Assembly: GCF_017695975.1 (NCBI RefSeq)
Contig: NZ_JAAORN010000002.1
Location: 62,001-126,000, forward strand
Source: Prochlorococcus marinus CUG1417
Lineage (GTDB): Bacteria; Cyanobacteriota; Cyanobacteriia; PCC-6307; Cyanobiaceae
DNA length: 64,000 bases
Direction: 5' to 3'
A model generated the notes under the pieces. That model was not told where the DNA came from and searched no databases. It saw nothing but the letters and a program-made list of their open reading frames with translations. The position numbers and the translations under genes were made by a program. Below, piece by piece: positions 1 through 10,163 of the stretch (its first letter is position 1; the number at the start of each line of letters is the position of its first letter).

Positions 1-11
1 AAGAAGAGAAA

Positions 12-2942
12 ATGAGTTTAAAATCTGAAAACTCTAAAAAACCAATTTTACTTTTAGTCGATGGCCACTCACTTGCTTTTAGAAGCTTCTATGCATTTAG
101 CAAAGGGATTGATGGAGGTTTAACTACCAAAGAGGGATTTCCAACAAGTGTCACTTATGGATTCCTAAAAAGTCTTCTGGATAATTGCAAAAATATTAGT
201 CCTGAGGGTGTTTGTATTACGTTTGATACCGAAAAACCAACTTTCAGACATGAATTAGATCCAAATTATAAGGCCAACAGAGATGTGGCACCAGATGTTT
301 TTTTTCAGGATATTGAACAACTAGAAATTATCTTAGAAGAAAGCCTTAATTTACCAATTTTTAAATCTCCAGGATACGAAGCAGATGATCTCCTAGGCAC
401 AATTGCAAATGATGCTTCCTCTAAAGGATGGTGCGTGAATATTCTTTCTGGAGATAGGGACTTATTTCAATTAGTAGATGATCAAAAAGATATTTATGTA
501 CTTTATATGGGTGGTGGTCCATATGCGAAAAGTGGAAATCCAACTCTTATGAATGAAAATGGAGTAAAAGAAAAATTAGGTGTTGCGCCAGAAAGAGTAG
601 TTGATCTTAAAGCCCTAACTGGTGATAGTTCTGATAATATTCCGGGTATTAAAGGGGTTGGTCCAAAAACTGCAATTAATCTACTAAAAGAGAACGACAC
701 GCTTGATGGAATCTATCAGGCTTTGGACAAGGTTCAGCAAAACAACGATAAGAAATATAAAGGATTCATCAAAGGTTCAGTTATAGAAAAGCTAAGAAAC
801 GATAAACATAATGCTTTTCTTTCTAGGGATTTAGCAAAAATAAATACTGAGGTTCCTTTAATTTTAAGTAACGGATATGAATTAAAAAATATAAATCAAG
901 AACTACTTTCAGAGTCACTGAAAAAATTAGAACTATCAACACTACTTAGACAAATTGATATTTTCAATTCAACTTTCAGCAAAGGTGGTTTTGACAAAAA
1001 TCATGTAGCTAAAGAGGAGGAGAAGGCTCCAAAAGTCGCAGCCAATAATGAATTAGAAAATAGTGAAAATAAAATCCCTAAAATCAACGTAACTGTTGTA
1101 AATGATTTCGAATTACTTGATAAATTAATTGAAAGATTAGACAAGACTAATCAAATAGTTTCTTTAGATACAGAGACCAATAGTTTGAATCCAATCGATG
1201 CGGAACTTGTTGGGATAGGGTTATGTCTTGGAGAAGAAGATGATGATTTATTTTATATACCTCTTGGTCATCAAACAAAAAAGGAGACCTCCAATCAATT
1301 ATCAATAGAAGATGTTTTCTCAAAGCTTAGAAATTGGATAGAAGATCCAAAAAAAGAAAAGGCACTCCAAAATTCAAAATTTGATAGGCAAATATTTTTT
1401 AATCATGGACTTGATCTTAAAGGCGTAACCTTTGACACCTTGTTAGCAGACTACCTTCTTAATAATCAGGAGAAACATGGGTTAAGTGAAATTAGTTTTA
1501 GATTATTTGGATTTAAGCCTCCTTCATTTAAGGAGACAGTTGGAAAAAATAAAGACTTTTCATTTGTTGATATTGATGAAGCAAGTATTTACTGCGGTTA
1601 TGATGTTTTTCTAACTTTTAAGATTGTCAAAATTTTTAAAGAAAGTTTTTCAAATGAAAAAGATGAATTAATCAAATTGTTCGAAGAAATCGAGCTGCCT
1701 TTAGAGCCGGTATTGTCCCAAATGGAAATGAATGGCATAACCATCGACATCCCTTATTTAGAAAAACTCTCAAAAGAATTAAAAAGTACCTTAGAAGATA
1801 TTGAAAGTAAAGTTTATGAGTTAGCAGAGGAGAGTTTCAATCTATCTTCACCAAAACAACTTGGTGAGATCTTGTTTGAAAAATTAAATTTAGATAAGAA
1901 AAAATCACGTAAAACAAAAACAGGATGGAGTACAGATGCAGTAGTTTTGGAAAGATTAGTCGACGAACATGAAATAATCCAATATTTAATAAAACATAGA
2001 ACCCTTAGCAAATTACTTAGCACCTATATTGATGCTCTTCCAAATCTTATAAACGAAAAAACAGGAAGGGTTCATACAAACTTTAATCAAGCTGCTACAG
2101 CGACTGGGAGACTAAGTAGTAGCAATCCTAATCTTCAAAATATCCCAGTTAGGACTGAATTTAGTAGGAGAATCAGAAAAGCATTCTTGCCTGAAAAAAA
2201 TTGGAAACTTTTATCAGCTGATTATTCTCAGATCGAATTAAGAATTCTTGCTCACTTAGCGGATGAAGAAATACTAATTAATGCATTTCATAAAAGTGAT
2301 GACATTCATTCTTTGACTGCAAGATTAATTTTCGAGAAAGAAGAAATTTCTTCTGATGAGAGGAGAGTTGGGAAAACAATAAATTTTGGAGTTATCTATG
2401 GTATGGGTATAAAAAAGTTTGCCCGTTCAACAGGAGTAAGTACTCCAGAGGCAAAAGAATTCCTAATAAAATACAAAGAAAGATATTCAAAAATTTTCAA
2501 ATTTCTTGAATTCCAAGAAAGGCTTGCCTTATCAAAAGGTTATGTTAAAACAATTTTTGGTCGAAAAAGAGAATTTAAGTTTGATAAAAATGGACTTGGA
2601 AGATTAATAGGAAAAGATCCTTACGAAATTGATTTGCAATCTGCAAGAAGGGCTGGCATGGAAGCACAGTCATTAAGAGCCGCAGCTAATGCACCAATTC
2701 AGGGTTCAAGTGCAGACATTATAAAAATAGCAATGATTCAACTTAATAAGAAATTCAAAGAAATGAATGTTCCCGCAAAAATGCTTTTACAAGTACATGA
2801 TGAATTATTATTTGAAGTTGAACCAGATTCTCTTGAAATTACTAAGAAATTAGTAAAGAAGACTATGGAAGATTGTGTAAAATTAAATGTGCCTCTTTTA
2901 GTTGATATTGGTATTGGAGACAATTGGATGGAGACAAAATAA
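12..2942 (+). CDS. polA: DNA polymerase I
   Basis: Family A DNA polymerase of 976 residues that fills gaps and removes RNA primers in replication and repair. The order is a 5'-3' flap exonuclease domain (about 1-300, with YKANRD and GDSSDNIPG), a 3'-5' exonuclease domain (about 360-560) and the polymerase domain (about 600-976). The proofreading site looks intact: DTE near residue 386, the NSKFD segment and a YCGYD motif. Polymerase motifs are present as SADYSQIELR (near 736), RRVGKTINFGVIYG and QVHDELLFEV (near 929). It starts at an ATG close to the window edge, so its upstream neighbour is not visible. cysS follows after 24 bases on the same strand. Length is normal for the family. Confidence 0.97.
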   Translation: MSLKSENSKKPILLLVDGHSLAFRSFYAFSKGIDGGLTTKEGFPTSVTYGFLKSLLDNCKNISPEGVCITFDTEKPTFRHELDPNYKANRDVAPDVFFQDIEQLEIILEESLNLPIFKSPGYEADDLLGTIANDASSKGWCVNILSGDRDLFQLVDDQKDIYVLYMGGGPYAKSGNPTLMNENGVKEKLGVAPERVVDLKALTGDSSDNIPGIKGVGPKTAINLLKENDTLDGIYQALDKVQQNNDKKYKGFIKGSVIEKLRNDKHNAFLSRDLAKINTEVPLILSNGYELKNINQELLSESLKKLELSTLLRQIDIFNSTFSKGGFDKNHVAKEEEKAPKVAANNELENSENKIPKINVTVVNDFELLDKLIERLDKTNQIVSLDTETNSLNPIDAELVGIGLCLGEEDDDLFYIPLGHQTKKETSNQLSIEDVFSKLRNWIEDPKKEKALQNSKFDRQIFFNHGLDLKGVTFDTLLADYLLNNQEKHGLSEISFRLFGFKPPSFKETVGKNKDFSFVDIDEASIYCGYDVFLTFKIVKIFKESFSNEKDELIKLFEEIELPLEPVLSQMEMNGITIDIPYLEKLSKELKSTLEDIESKVYELAEESFNLSSPKQLGEILFEKLNLDKKKSRKTKTGWSTDAVVLERLVDEHEIIQYLIKHRTLSKLLSTYIDALPNLINEKTGRVHTNFNQAATATGRLSSSNPNLQNIPVRTEFSRRIRKAFLPEKNWKLLSADYSQIELRILAHLADEEILINAFHKSDDIHSLTARLIFEKEEISSDERRVGKTINFGVIYGMGIKKFARSTGVSTPEAKEFLIKYKERYSKIFKFLEFQERLALSKGYVKTIFGRKREFKFDKNGLGRLIGKDPYEIDLQSARRAGMEAQSLRAAANAPIQGSSADIIKIAMIQLNKKFKEMNVPAKMLLQVHDELLFEVEPDSLEITKKLVKKTMEDCVKLNVPLLVDIGIGDNWMETK

Positions 2943-2966
2943 ACCTTATGAAATACTTAATTTAAG

Positions 2967-4436
2967 ATGATCAAACTTTTTAACACTTTAAGCAAAAGAG
3001 TTGAGGTTTTTAAACCTATTGATGATGTAGTAAAAATTTATTGTTGTGGAGTAACTGTTTATGATTTATGTCATCTTGGTCATGCCAGAAGTTATATAGC
3101 TTGGGATGTATTGAGAAGATTTTTAATTTACAGTGATTTCAAAGTGAAATATGTTCAGAATTTTACAGATATTGATGACAAGATTTTAAAAAGAGCTAAA
3201 GAAGAAAGCAGTTCAATGAAGGAAGTATCTGAAAAAAATATTATTGAATTTCATAAAGATATGGATTCTTTAGGAATAATGCGACCTGACAGTATGCCAA
3301 GAGCAACTAATCATATATGCAATATCTGCTCCTTCATAACAATCCTTGAGGATAAAGGTTATGCATACTCTAGGGATGGAGATGTTTATTATTCTGTTTT
3401 TAAAAATAAAAATTATGGAAAGCTAAGTAATCAAAATATACAAGAACAAAATATCAATCAGCAAGGAAGAATGGCTAATGATGAAAATAGTAAAAAGCTT
3501 AATCCGCAAGATTTTGCATTATGGAAAAAAGCCAAAGATGATGAACCATTTTTTGATTCGCCATGGGGTAAGGGTAGGCCAGGATGGCATATTGAATGTT
3601 CCGCGATGGTTAAAGATGAATTAGGAGATACGATAGATATCCATTTAGGTGGCTCTGATTTGATTTTTCCACATCATGAGAATGAAATCGCCCAATCAGA
3701 AGCAGCCAATGGCAAAAAGCTAGCCAACTATTGGTTACACAATGGGATGGTGAATGTAAATGGACAAAAGATGAGTAAATCCCTTAAAAATTTTAAAACT
3801 ATCAGAGAGCTAATTAAGTCAGGTATAAGTCCTATGACTTTGCGATATTTTGTTATGACTGTGAATTATAGAAAACCACTTGATTTTACTGAAGAAGCTT
3901 TAAGGAGTGCTTCAGAAGCTTGGAAAAACATTAATGTAGCCCTTTCTTTTATGGACCTTACAAAAGGTACTTTTAGATCTATTGATAAAGATGAATCTAT
4001 CGAAGAAGAATATAAAAAGAAAATAAGTTTTGAACTATCTCAAAAAAAGCTTAAATTTTCTGATGCTTTGGGAAATGACCTTAATACAGCAGGTGCTATT
4101 GCAATTATTTACGATTTAGCGAAACCATTAAAAAACTTTTTAAACCAATTTCAAAGGGTTGAAGGTTTTAAAATAGACCCAAATGAAAAATTCTTTCTAC
4201 TTGAGAATTTTAAAACTCTTGAAAAGTTGACTGAGGTACTTGGTCTTAAAAAAGAGGTTTTAGTAAAAGAAAGTAAAATAACAGAAGAAGAAATATCATC
4301 GCTTATTAATGAAAGATTGAAAGCAAAAAAGAAAAAGAATTATGCAAAGGCCGATGAAATCAGGAATTTGTTACAAGAAAAAGGTATTGAACTTATTGAT
4401 CAATCAAAGGAAATAACCACATGGATAAAGATCTAA
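2967..4436 (+). CDS. cysS: Cysteinyl-tRNA synthetase
   Basis: Class I aminoacyl-tRNA synthetase of 489 residues that charges tRNA-Cys in the cytoplasm. The N-terminal YCCGVTVYD and CHLGHARSY segments carry the first zinc-ligand cysteine and the HIGH-type motif. WHIECSAM and FPHHENEIAQ supply further zinc ligands, and GQKMSKSLKN (about 266-275) is the KMSKS loop. The C-terminal KAKKKKNYAKADEIR region matches the anticodon-binding DALR-type end. It lies 24 bases after polA and is probably cotranscribed with it. Nothing unusual is seen. Confidence 0.97.
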   Translation: MIKLFNTLSKRVEVFKPIDDVVKIYCCGVTVYDLCHLGHARSYIAWDVLRRFLIYSDFKVKYVQNFTDIDDKILKRAKEESSSMKEVSEKNIIEFHKDMDSLGIMRPDSMPRATNHICNICSFITILEDKGYAYSRDGDVYYSVFKNKNYGKLSNQNIQEQNINQQGRMANDENSKKLNPQDFALWKKAKDDEPFFDSPWGKGRPGWHIECSAMVKDELGDTIDIHLGGSDLIFPHHENEIAQSEAANGKKLANYWLHNGMVNVNGQKMSKSLKNFKTIRELIKSGISPMTLRYFVMTVNYRKPLDFTEEALRSASEAWKNINVALSFMDLTKGTFRSIDKDESIEEEYKKKISFELSQKKLKFSDALGNDLNTAGAIAIIYDLAKPLKNFLNQFQRVEGFKIDPNEKFFLLENFKTLEKLTEVLGLKKEVLVKESKITEEEISSLINERLKAKKKKNYAKADEIRNLLQEKGIELIDQSKEITTWIKI

Positions 4437-4518
4437 ATTTTAAGAAAAAAACCAATTTGAAATTTTTGTTTTTTAAATACACCTTTAAATGGGAAGATAT
4501 TAGAAATATCAGAGAAAA

Positions 4519-5748
4519 TTGAAATACATTACTGTGCTCGGTTCTACCGGTTCAATAGGGACTCAAACCCTCGAAATAGCTTCTGAGCAACCTGATAAGT
4601 TTAAAGCCGTAGCTCTTTCGGCAGGACGAAATATTAATTTATTAACAGAACAAGTTAAAACACATAAACCAGAAGTAGTTGCAATTGAGGATGAAAATCT
4701 TATAGAAGATTTAAAAGCTAATATTAATAACTTAGATTTGGATAGTGCCCCCTTGGTTTTAGGTGGAAAGGAGGGGATTAACTCAGTTGCAGCCTGGGAT
4801 AAGGCAGATACTGTGGTAACCGGGATAGTAGGCTGTGCAGGCTTAATTCCAACAATGTCAGCAATTAATGCGGGTAAAAATATTGCACTTGCTAACAAAG
4901 AAACTTTAATTGCGGCAGGGCCAATTGTTATTCCTGCATTAAAGAAAAATAATAGTAAGCTTTTACCTGCTGATTCAGAACACTCTGCTATCTTTCAATG
5001 TTTACAAGGATTACCTAATTATGAGAATGCAGATTTTTCAACAGGAGAGATACCTAAAGGTTTAAGAGCCATACATTTAACAGCTTCTGGTGGTGCTTTC
5101 AGAGATTGGGCAGTTGAGGATTTAAAGCATGTCACAGTGGAAGATGCGACTTCACATCCTAATTGGGATATGGGGAAAAAAATAACTGTAGATTCTGCAA
5201 CCCTTATGAATAAAGGATTAGAAGTTATAGAAGCTCATTATTTATTTGGGACATCCTACGAAAATATCGAAATAGTTATCCACCCTCAAAGTATTATTCA
5301 TTCAATGATTGAGATGGAAGATTCTTCAGTATTAGCTCAATTAGGTTGGCCAGATATGAAGCTACCTATTTTATATGCGATGAGTTGGCCTGAAAGATTT
5401 AAAACAAATTGGAAAAGATTAAACTTAAGTGAAATTGGGAAATTAACTTTTAAAGAGCCAGACGAGTTTAAATATCCATGTATGGGACTTGCCTATGCCG
5501 CAGGAAAATCTTCTGGGACTATGCCTGCAGTTTTAAATGCTGCTAATGAAATGGCGGTAGAACAATTCCTTAAAGAAAAAATTTCTTTTCAAGAAATTCC
5601 AACATTTATAAGTAAGGCTTGTGAATCACATATGGAGAATTTGAATTTAAGCCCAGAATTGGAAGATATTCTTGAAGTAGACAATTGGGCCAGACTTTTT
5701 GTTAAGCAAGAAATTAAAAAAGGGAAAAAATACGTAAGTATTGGGTAA
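4519..5748 (+). CDS. dxr: 1-deoxy-D-xylulose 5-phosphate reductoisomerase
   Basis: Catalyses the NADPH-dependent conversion of DXP to methylerythritol 4-phosphate, the first committed step of the MEP isoprenoid pathway that feeds chlorophyll phytyl chains, carotenoids and quinones. The N-terminal [12 protein letters not shown] motif is the NADPH-binding fingerprint. NKETLIAAG, the flexible-loop segment around HPNWDMGKK and [15 protein letters not shown] are typical substrate- and metal-site motifs. The 409-residue length fits the family. The start is a TTG directly before [10 protein letters not shown]; no better upstream start is seen. The next gene begins 2 bases after the stop, so the two are probably coupled. 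Confidence 0.96.
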   Translation: MKYITVLGSTGSIGTQTLEIASEQPDKFKAVALSAGRNINLLTEQVKTHKPEVVAIEDENLIEDLKANINNLDLDSAPLVLGGKEGINSVAAWDKADTVVTGIVGCAGLIPTMSAINAGKNIALANKETLIAAGPIVIPALKKNNSKLLPADSEHSAIFQCLQGLPNYENADFSTGEIPKGLRAIHLTASGGAFRDWAVEDLKHVTVEDATSHPNWDMGKKITVDSATLMNKGLEVIEAHYLFGTSYENIEIVIHPQSIIHSMIEMEDSSVLAQLGWPDMKLPILYAMSWPERFKTNWKRLNLSEIGKLTFKEPDEFKYPCMGLAYAAGKSSGTMPAVLNAANEMAVEQFLKEKISFQEIPTFISKACESHMENLNLSPELEDILEVDNWARLFVKQEIKKGKKYVSIG

Positions 5749-5750
5749 AA

Positions 5751-6095
5751 GTGAATATTAAAAAGCATCTTCTACTATGCGCAACACCCACAAAACAGAA
5801 ATGCTTTAAAGGAAATGAAGGTCAAAAAACATGGGAATGTCTGAAAAAGACTTTAAAAAAATTTGAAAATGATCCCTCTACAAAAAATGTTCTTATATTA
5901 AGATCAAAAGTTGACTGTTTAAGGATATGTAAGAACGGCCCAATTCTTCTTGTTTGGCCTGATGGTACTTGGTACGAGAAAGTTTCGCCAGAAAAAATTT
6001 CAGAAATTTTTACCTCACATATCATTAATGGTAAGCCAATAGAAAAATGGATTTTTAAAAAAACACCTTTTTTAGATAGTCCTAGATACTCATAA
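5751..6095 (+). CDS. Thioredoxin-like [2Fe-2S] ferredoxin-domain protein
   Basis: A 114-residue protein of the thioredoxin-like [2Fe-2S] ferredoxin type. LLCATPTKQKCF supplies two cysteines separated by eight residues and DCLRICKNGP gives a CxxxC pair, together the four-cysteine pattern of this fold. The following GPILLVWPDGTWY segment is characteristic of the cyanobacterial family. It probably carries electrons, but the partner is unknown. It starts with GTG 2 bases after dxr, suggesting cotranscription; a role beside the iron-sulfur-dependent MEP pathway is only inference. Its end overlaps the convergent hydrolase gene by 14 bases. Confidence 0.85.
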   Translation: MNIKKHLLLCATPTKQKCFKGNEGQKTWECLKKTLKKFENDPSTKNVLILRSKVDCLRICKNGPILLVWPDGTWYEKVSPEKISEIFTSHIINGKPIEKWIFKKTPFLDSPRYS

Positions 6096-7170
6096 ACCAA
6101 TTCTTTACCACTTCGTCTGACCAGCAGCCATTAATCGAGTGAAACCCATTATGACCTCCTTTTTTAGTTATAAAAATAGTAAATTTATCAATAGATTCTT
6201 TTCTTAAATTAAAAGTATCCTTATATGGAACCCAAGGATCATCCATGGCATGAATAAAAAGCATTGGCGGTAATTTGTTTATTGAGTTATGGATTCTAAA
6301 TATTGGAGAAGCTTTAATATAATAATCTTCTAGAGAATTAAATCCCCAACTAGGCGCTGTAAATTCCTGATCAAATTCCCTTATACTTTTTAACCTTTTA
6401 ATTTTTTTTCTTAATTTATCATTATTAATAATTTTGCCTTCATCATTAAATCCGTCCCATAACTGATTTTTTAAGCGGTGAAGTAACCATTTTTGGTAGA
6501 TATAATTTCTAGATTTTTCAATACAAAGACTACATGATAATAAATCTAAAGGGCTACTCACGCAGGCTAAACCATCTAAAAGTTTTTCTCCTTTGTCTTC
6601 ATCGTAATCTAAGCAGGCATTTAAAAGAATTGTTCCGCCTAAGGATAATCCAACTCCATAAATTGGAAGATTATTATTCCTTTTCATAAGATCTTTGAAC
6701 TCTAAATTAATCAATTTTTTAAAATAATTAATTGCTGGAATAACATCACTGGAGCATCTGGCACAATAATTTCCTTTAGCTAAATATCTCGCAGATCCAG
6801 ATCCTCTTAGATTTAATTTAAGAACTCCAAAACCATTATTTGCTAATTTCCTAGAGATTCTTCTCAAACCAAACCGTTTAGTTGAGCCCCCTAAACCATG
6901 CGTAATGATTACAAAACCCCTTAGAGAGTTTAATTTTTCAGGTAATTCTAAAAATCCCAGAAGATAATCAAATTCAAATTTATCAGAAAGAATTTTATTA
7001 ATCGGAAAGAATATTTTTTTATTTTTTTTTGATTTACCAAAGTCAATAACAAAAGTATCTCTCAAAGTTTGTAAGTCGCCACCTATCCAAGGTAAGACTT
7101 CTCGAAATGGCTTATTTTTTAAATAATCTGAAAAAATAAAAGATATACTATTATTTCTCACCAACTCCAA
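6082..7170 (-). CDS. YheT-like alpha/beta hydrolase
   Basis: A 362-residue alpha/beta-hydrolase of the YheT/EMB8 group, with unknown substrate. THGLGGSTKR (His91 region) fits the oxyanion loop, YGVGLSLGGT holds the nucleophile elbow (Ser176), HAMDDPWVP the acid and KGGHNGFH the catalytic histidine, so the triad looks complete. No signal peptide is seen, so a cytoplasmic location is likely. The start overlaps the end of pntB by 20 bases, so it is the last gene of the transhydrogenase operon and is probably translationally coupled. Any metabolic link to transhydrogenase is unknown. Confidence 0.88.
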   Translation of the reverse strand: MELVRNNSISFIFSDYLKNKPFREVLPWIGGDLQTLRDTFVIDFGKSKKNKKIFFPINKILSDKFEFDYLLGFLELPEKLNSLRGFVIITHGLGGSTKRFGLRRISRKLANNGFGVLKLNLRGSGSARYLAKGNYCARCSSDVIPAINYFKKLINLEFKDLMKRNNNLPIYGVGLSLGGTILLNACLDYDEDKGEKLLDGLACVSSPLDLLSCSLCIEKSRNYIYQKWLLHRLKNQLWDGFNDEGKIINNDKLRKKIKRLKSIREFDQEFTAPSWGFNSLEDYYIKASPIFRIHNSINKLPPMLFIHAMDDPWVPYKDTFNLRKESIDKFTIFITKKGGHNGFHSINGCWSDEVVKNWFMSI

Positions 7171-8590
7171 GATCCTTTAATTCCCCAATAAGATCATTTA
7201 ATACCTTCTTTGCATCCCCAAAAACCATAGAAGTATTTGGCAGATCAAATAAATCATTTTTTATTCCGGAGTAACCTGCACTCATACCTCTTTTAATTAC
7301 AAATACCGTTCTTGCTTCCTGCACATCAAGAACTGGCATGCCATATAGAGGAGAAGAACTATCATTTTTAGCCTGAGGATTAACCACATCATTTGCTCCT
7401 AAAACTAAAACAACATCTGTTGCTGGAAAATCAGGATTCACAACATCCATCTCTTTAAGTTGTTCATAAGGTACATCCGCCTCTGCTAAAAGTACATTCA
7501 TATGTCCAGGCATCCTCCCTGCTACAGGATGAATTGCATAGACAACTTCAATACCATTTTGTTCTAGTTTTTTTGTCACTTCTCTTAAAGTATGTTGAGC
7601 CTGAGCTACCGCGAGACCATAACCAGGAACAATTATTACTTTGTTTGCAGCCTCTAAAGTCAATGCACATTCTTCAACACTACAAGAAGTTATATTTGTA
7701 TATTCTCCTGATCCAGAAGAGGCCGTACTTTGCGCAGATAAAGATCCTCCAAAAAGAACTGAGACCAAAGATCTATTCATCCCCTTACACATTACTTGCG
7801 TAAGTATTAGACCTGCTGCTCCAACCATTGCGCCTGCTACTATCAAAAGCTGACTATCTACAACGAAACCTGCTGCTGCTGCTGCAATACCTGAATAGCT
7901 ATTTAATAAAGATATAACAACTGGCATATCGGCCCCACCAATTGGCAAAGTAACTCCGATGCCTAATAAAGAGGAAACTATAACTAAAAGCCAAATTGAA
8001 CTTGTATTGCCATTTATCAAATCAAAGAAGGCTATCAATGAAGCAACTGCAAAAACAATATTTACAAAATGTCTAACTTTGCTCTGAGTCCATCCTGGAG
8101 TTGACAACCAACCCTGTAACTTTGCCATTGCTACAATTGAACCCGTGAAAGTTATGGCGCCTACAAATATAGAAACAGATATTGAAACTTCGTTAATCAG
8201 TGACTTAAAAAAATCAAGATTTTCTAAACTATTAGATAAAGGGAAAATAGCTACTCCTAAGGCCACCAAAAGTGATGACATACCTCCACAACCATTGAAC
8301 AACGCAACTGTCTCAGGCATGGAGGTCATAGGTACTTTTTTTGCAAGAATTGCTCCGAATAAACTACCTATTATTGATCCAATTATTATCCAAATCCAAG
8401 ACTGAATAGCAATTCCAGAAGTGCCTAAATAATAAGAAAGTAATCCTACTACTGATAGTGACATTGCAAATGCAGCTAATCTATTTGCATCCCTTGCTGA
8501 TTTTACTTTTGACAATCCTTTTATTCCCAAAGCCAGTAAAAGTACTGCTAGAAGGTCAATAACGAATTTAATGATTACAGGTAGATTCAT
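7151..8590 (-). CDS. pntB: NAD(P) transhydrogenase subunit beta
   Basis: Membrane subunit (479 residues) of the proton-translocating transhydrogenase, which exchanges hydride between NADH and NADP+ using the proton gradient. The N-terminal two thirds is a series of hydrophobic helices. The C-terminal soluble NADP(H) domain begins near VPGYGLAVAQAQH, the family fingerprint, and continues with AIHPVAGRMPGHMNVLLAEA and VLGANDVVNPQA. It follows the small alpha subunit by 8 bases in a three-gene operon. Length and motifs are normal. Confidence 0.97.
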   Translation of the reverse strand: MNLPVIIKFVIDLLAVLLLALGIKGLSKVKSARDANRLAAFAMSLSVVGLLSYYLGTSGIAIQSWIWIIIGSIIGSLFGAILAKKVPMTSMPETVALFNGCGGMSSLLVALGVAIFPLSNSLENLDFFKSLINEVSISVSIFVGAITFTGSIVAMAKLQGWLSTPGWTQSKVRHFVNIVFAVASLIAFFDLINGNTSSIWLLVIVSSLLGIGVTLPIGGADMPVVISLLNSYSGIAAAAAGFVVDSQLLIVAGAMVGAAGLILTQVMCKGMNRSLVSVLFGGSLSAQSTASSGSGEYTNITSCSVEECALTLEAANKVIIVPGYGLAVAQAQHTLREVTKKLEQNGIEVVYAIHPVAGRMPGHMNVLLAEADVPYEQLKEMDVVNPDFPATDVVLVLGANDVVNPQAKNDSSSPLYGMPVLDVQEARTVFVIKRGMSAGYSGIKNDLFDLPNTSMVFGDAKKVLNDLIGELKDLGVGEK

Positions 8591-8598
8591 TTTAAAAA

Positions 8599-8892
8599 TT
8601 ACTTCTTATTTGATGGTTTACGACTAAACATCGCGAGCATTCGATCAGTTACAAAGAAACCGCCTACAACGTTAAAAAGAGCAAATCCAAGAGAAACTGA
8701 ACCAATAATTAAAAGTGGTACGTTACCTTCTGCTTTTACAATTAAAGTCAATGCTGCAAGCATCGTTATTCCCGAAATTGCATTTGCTCCACTCATTAGA
8801 GGTGTATGTAGAGTAGGAGGAACTTTTCCAATTAACTCTAGGCCTAATAAACTACCAAGTAAAAGAACCCAAAGAAGACTTATAAAAGACAT
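8599..8892 (-). CDS. pntA-2: NAD(P) transhydrogenase subunit alpha part 2 (membrane part)
   Basis: A 97-residue membrane protein that corresponds to the C-terminal transmembrane part of PntA in species where PntA is split. Three hydrophobic helices are visible, with the motif LHTPLMSGANAISGI, typical of this subunit. It lies between the soluble alpha part (12 bases upstream) and pntB (8 bases downstream). The split arrangement is usual in cyanobacteria. Confidence 0.95.
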   Translation of the reverse strand: MSFISLLWVLLLGSLLGLELIGKVPPTLHTPLMSGANAISGITMLAALTLIVKAEGNVPLLIIGSVSLGFALFNVVGGFFVTDRMLAMFSRKPSNKK

Positions 8893-8904
8893 AATTTTAA
8901 AACC

Positions 8905-10035
8905 TCAATTTTCAAAAACTTTATTTTGAAGAACAACTCCTTCATCGCTTAATAAACATCCAGAAATGAGTTCATCCTCTTTATCTAATTTAATTAGACC
9001 ATCTTTTATAAATGGTGTAATCAAAGATGTTAAGTTCTTAGCATAAAGTGAACTTGCATCATAAGGAACTGAAGAGGGTAATTCTCCCGCTCCTATAAGT
9101 TTTACCCCATCTTTGATAATAGTTTCATTTGATTTTGTTCCTTCGCAGTTCCCTCCCTGAGAAACTGCTAAATCAATAACTACTGCTCCAGGCCTCATTT
9201 TTTTAATCATGGGTGAGTCTATTAAAACAGGGGCCTTTTTACCTAAAACTTGCGCAGTACATATAGCAACATCAGCTTCAGATAAATATTTAGTTAAAGT
9301 TGCCTTCTGTTTTGAGAGGAATTCGGGTGTTACAGCTTTTGCATAACCTCCTGCCTCTCCAGGCTTTTCCTCAACTTCAGGAAGTTCTATAAACCTTGCT
9401 CCGAGGGACTCTACTTGTTCTTTAACAGCAGGTCTAATATCAGATACAAATACTATTGCTCCAAGTCTTTTTGCTGTCGCAACTGCCTGCAATCCTGCAA
9501 CGCCTCCACCAAGAACCACCACTTTGGCAGGTTGGACTGTTCCAGCTGCAGTCATAAGCATTGGAAAATATCTATCTAACTCACTTGCAGCCAAAAGAAC
9601 TGCTTTATATCCAGCAATATTGGCCTGTGAAGAAAGAACATCAGAAGATTGAGCTCTACTAATCCTCGGAAGCAACTCTAGTGATAAAGCTGAAATCTTA
9701 TTACTATTTATAATCCTTAGAAGCTCCTTATTACCATATGGGTTAAGAAGACCGAGAAGAACAGCACCTTTTTTTAACTTAGTTAAATTATCCTCTGATG
9801 GAGTTTGAACGCAAAATATTAAGTCCGCTTCACCCCAAATTTTTTGATCTAAGTTGTTTACTATTGTTCCGCCCGATTCTTCATATGATAAGTCACTAAA
9901 TCCTGATAATTTCCCTGCTGAACTTTCAATATAAACATCACATCCAAGGCTTTTTAATTTCTTTACCGCTTCTGGTGTAGCTGAAACTCTCCTTTCACCA
10001 GAGCTTGTTTCGGAAGGAATAAGTATCTTTGTCAA
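8905..10035 (-). CDS. pntA-1: NAD(P) transhydrogenase subunit alpha part 1 (NAD-binding)
   Basis: Soluble NAD(H)-binding domain I of transhydrogenase, 376 residues, related to alanine dehydrogenase. The N-terminal ETSSGERRVSATPEAVKKL and the Rossmann motif VVLGGGVAGLQAVATAKRLGA are diagnostic; RPAVKEQVESLGA follows. It is the first gene of the pntA1-pntA2-pntB-hydrolase operon. It diverges from the His/Cys-rich gene across a 128-base intergenic region that should hold both promoters. Confidence 0.96.
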   Translation of the reverse strand: MTKILIPSETSSGERRVSATPEAVKKLKSLGCDVYIESSAGKLSGFSDLSYEESGGTIVNNLDQKIWGEADLIFCVQTPSEDNLTKLKKGAVLLGLLNPYGNKELLRIINSNKISALSLELLPRISRAQSSDVLSSQANIAGYKAVLLAASELDRYFPMLMTAAGTVQPAKVVVLGGGVAGLQAVATAKRLGAIVFVSDIRPAVKEQVESLGARFIELPEVEEKPGEAGGYAKAVTPEFLSKQKATLTKYLSEADVAICTAQVLGKKAPVLIDSPMIKKMRPGAVVIDLAVSQGGNCEGTKSNETIIKDGVKLIGAGELPSSVPYDASSLYAKNLTSLITPFIKDGLIKLDKEDELISGCLLSDEGVVLQNKVFEN

Positions 10036-10163
10036 TTTATTTATTTTTTTAACATACTAAATATAAATTGAAGAAAGTCAAAAGTCTTGGATTTTTGTTA
10101 AAAATATATTTTCTTTTCTAAAAAAAATAGCTATCTAAGAATATATAAGTACTAAGTAATCCA

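Noticed and set aside
4563-4898. 111-residue minus-strand frame inside dxr
   Set aside because: dxr has complete family motifs in the opposite strand, so this is a shadow.
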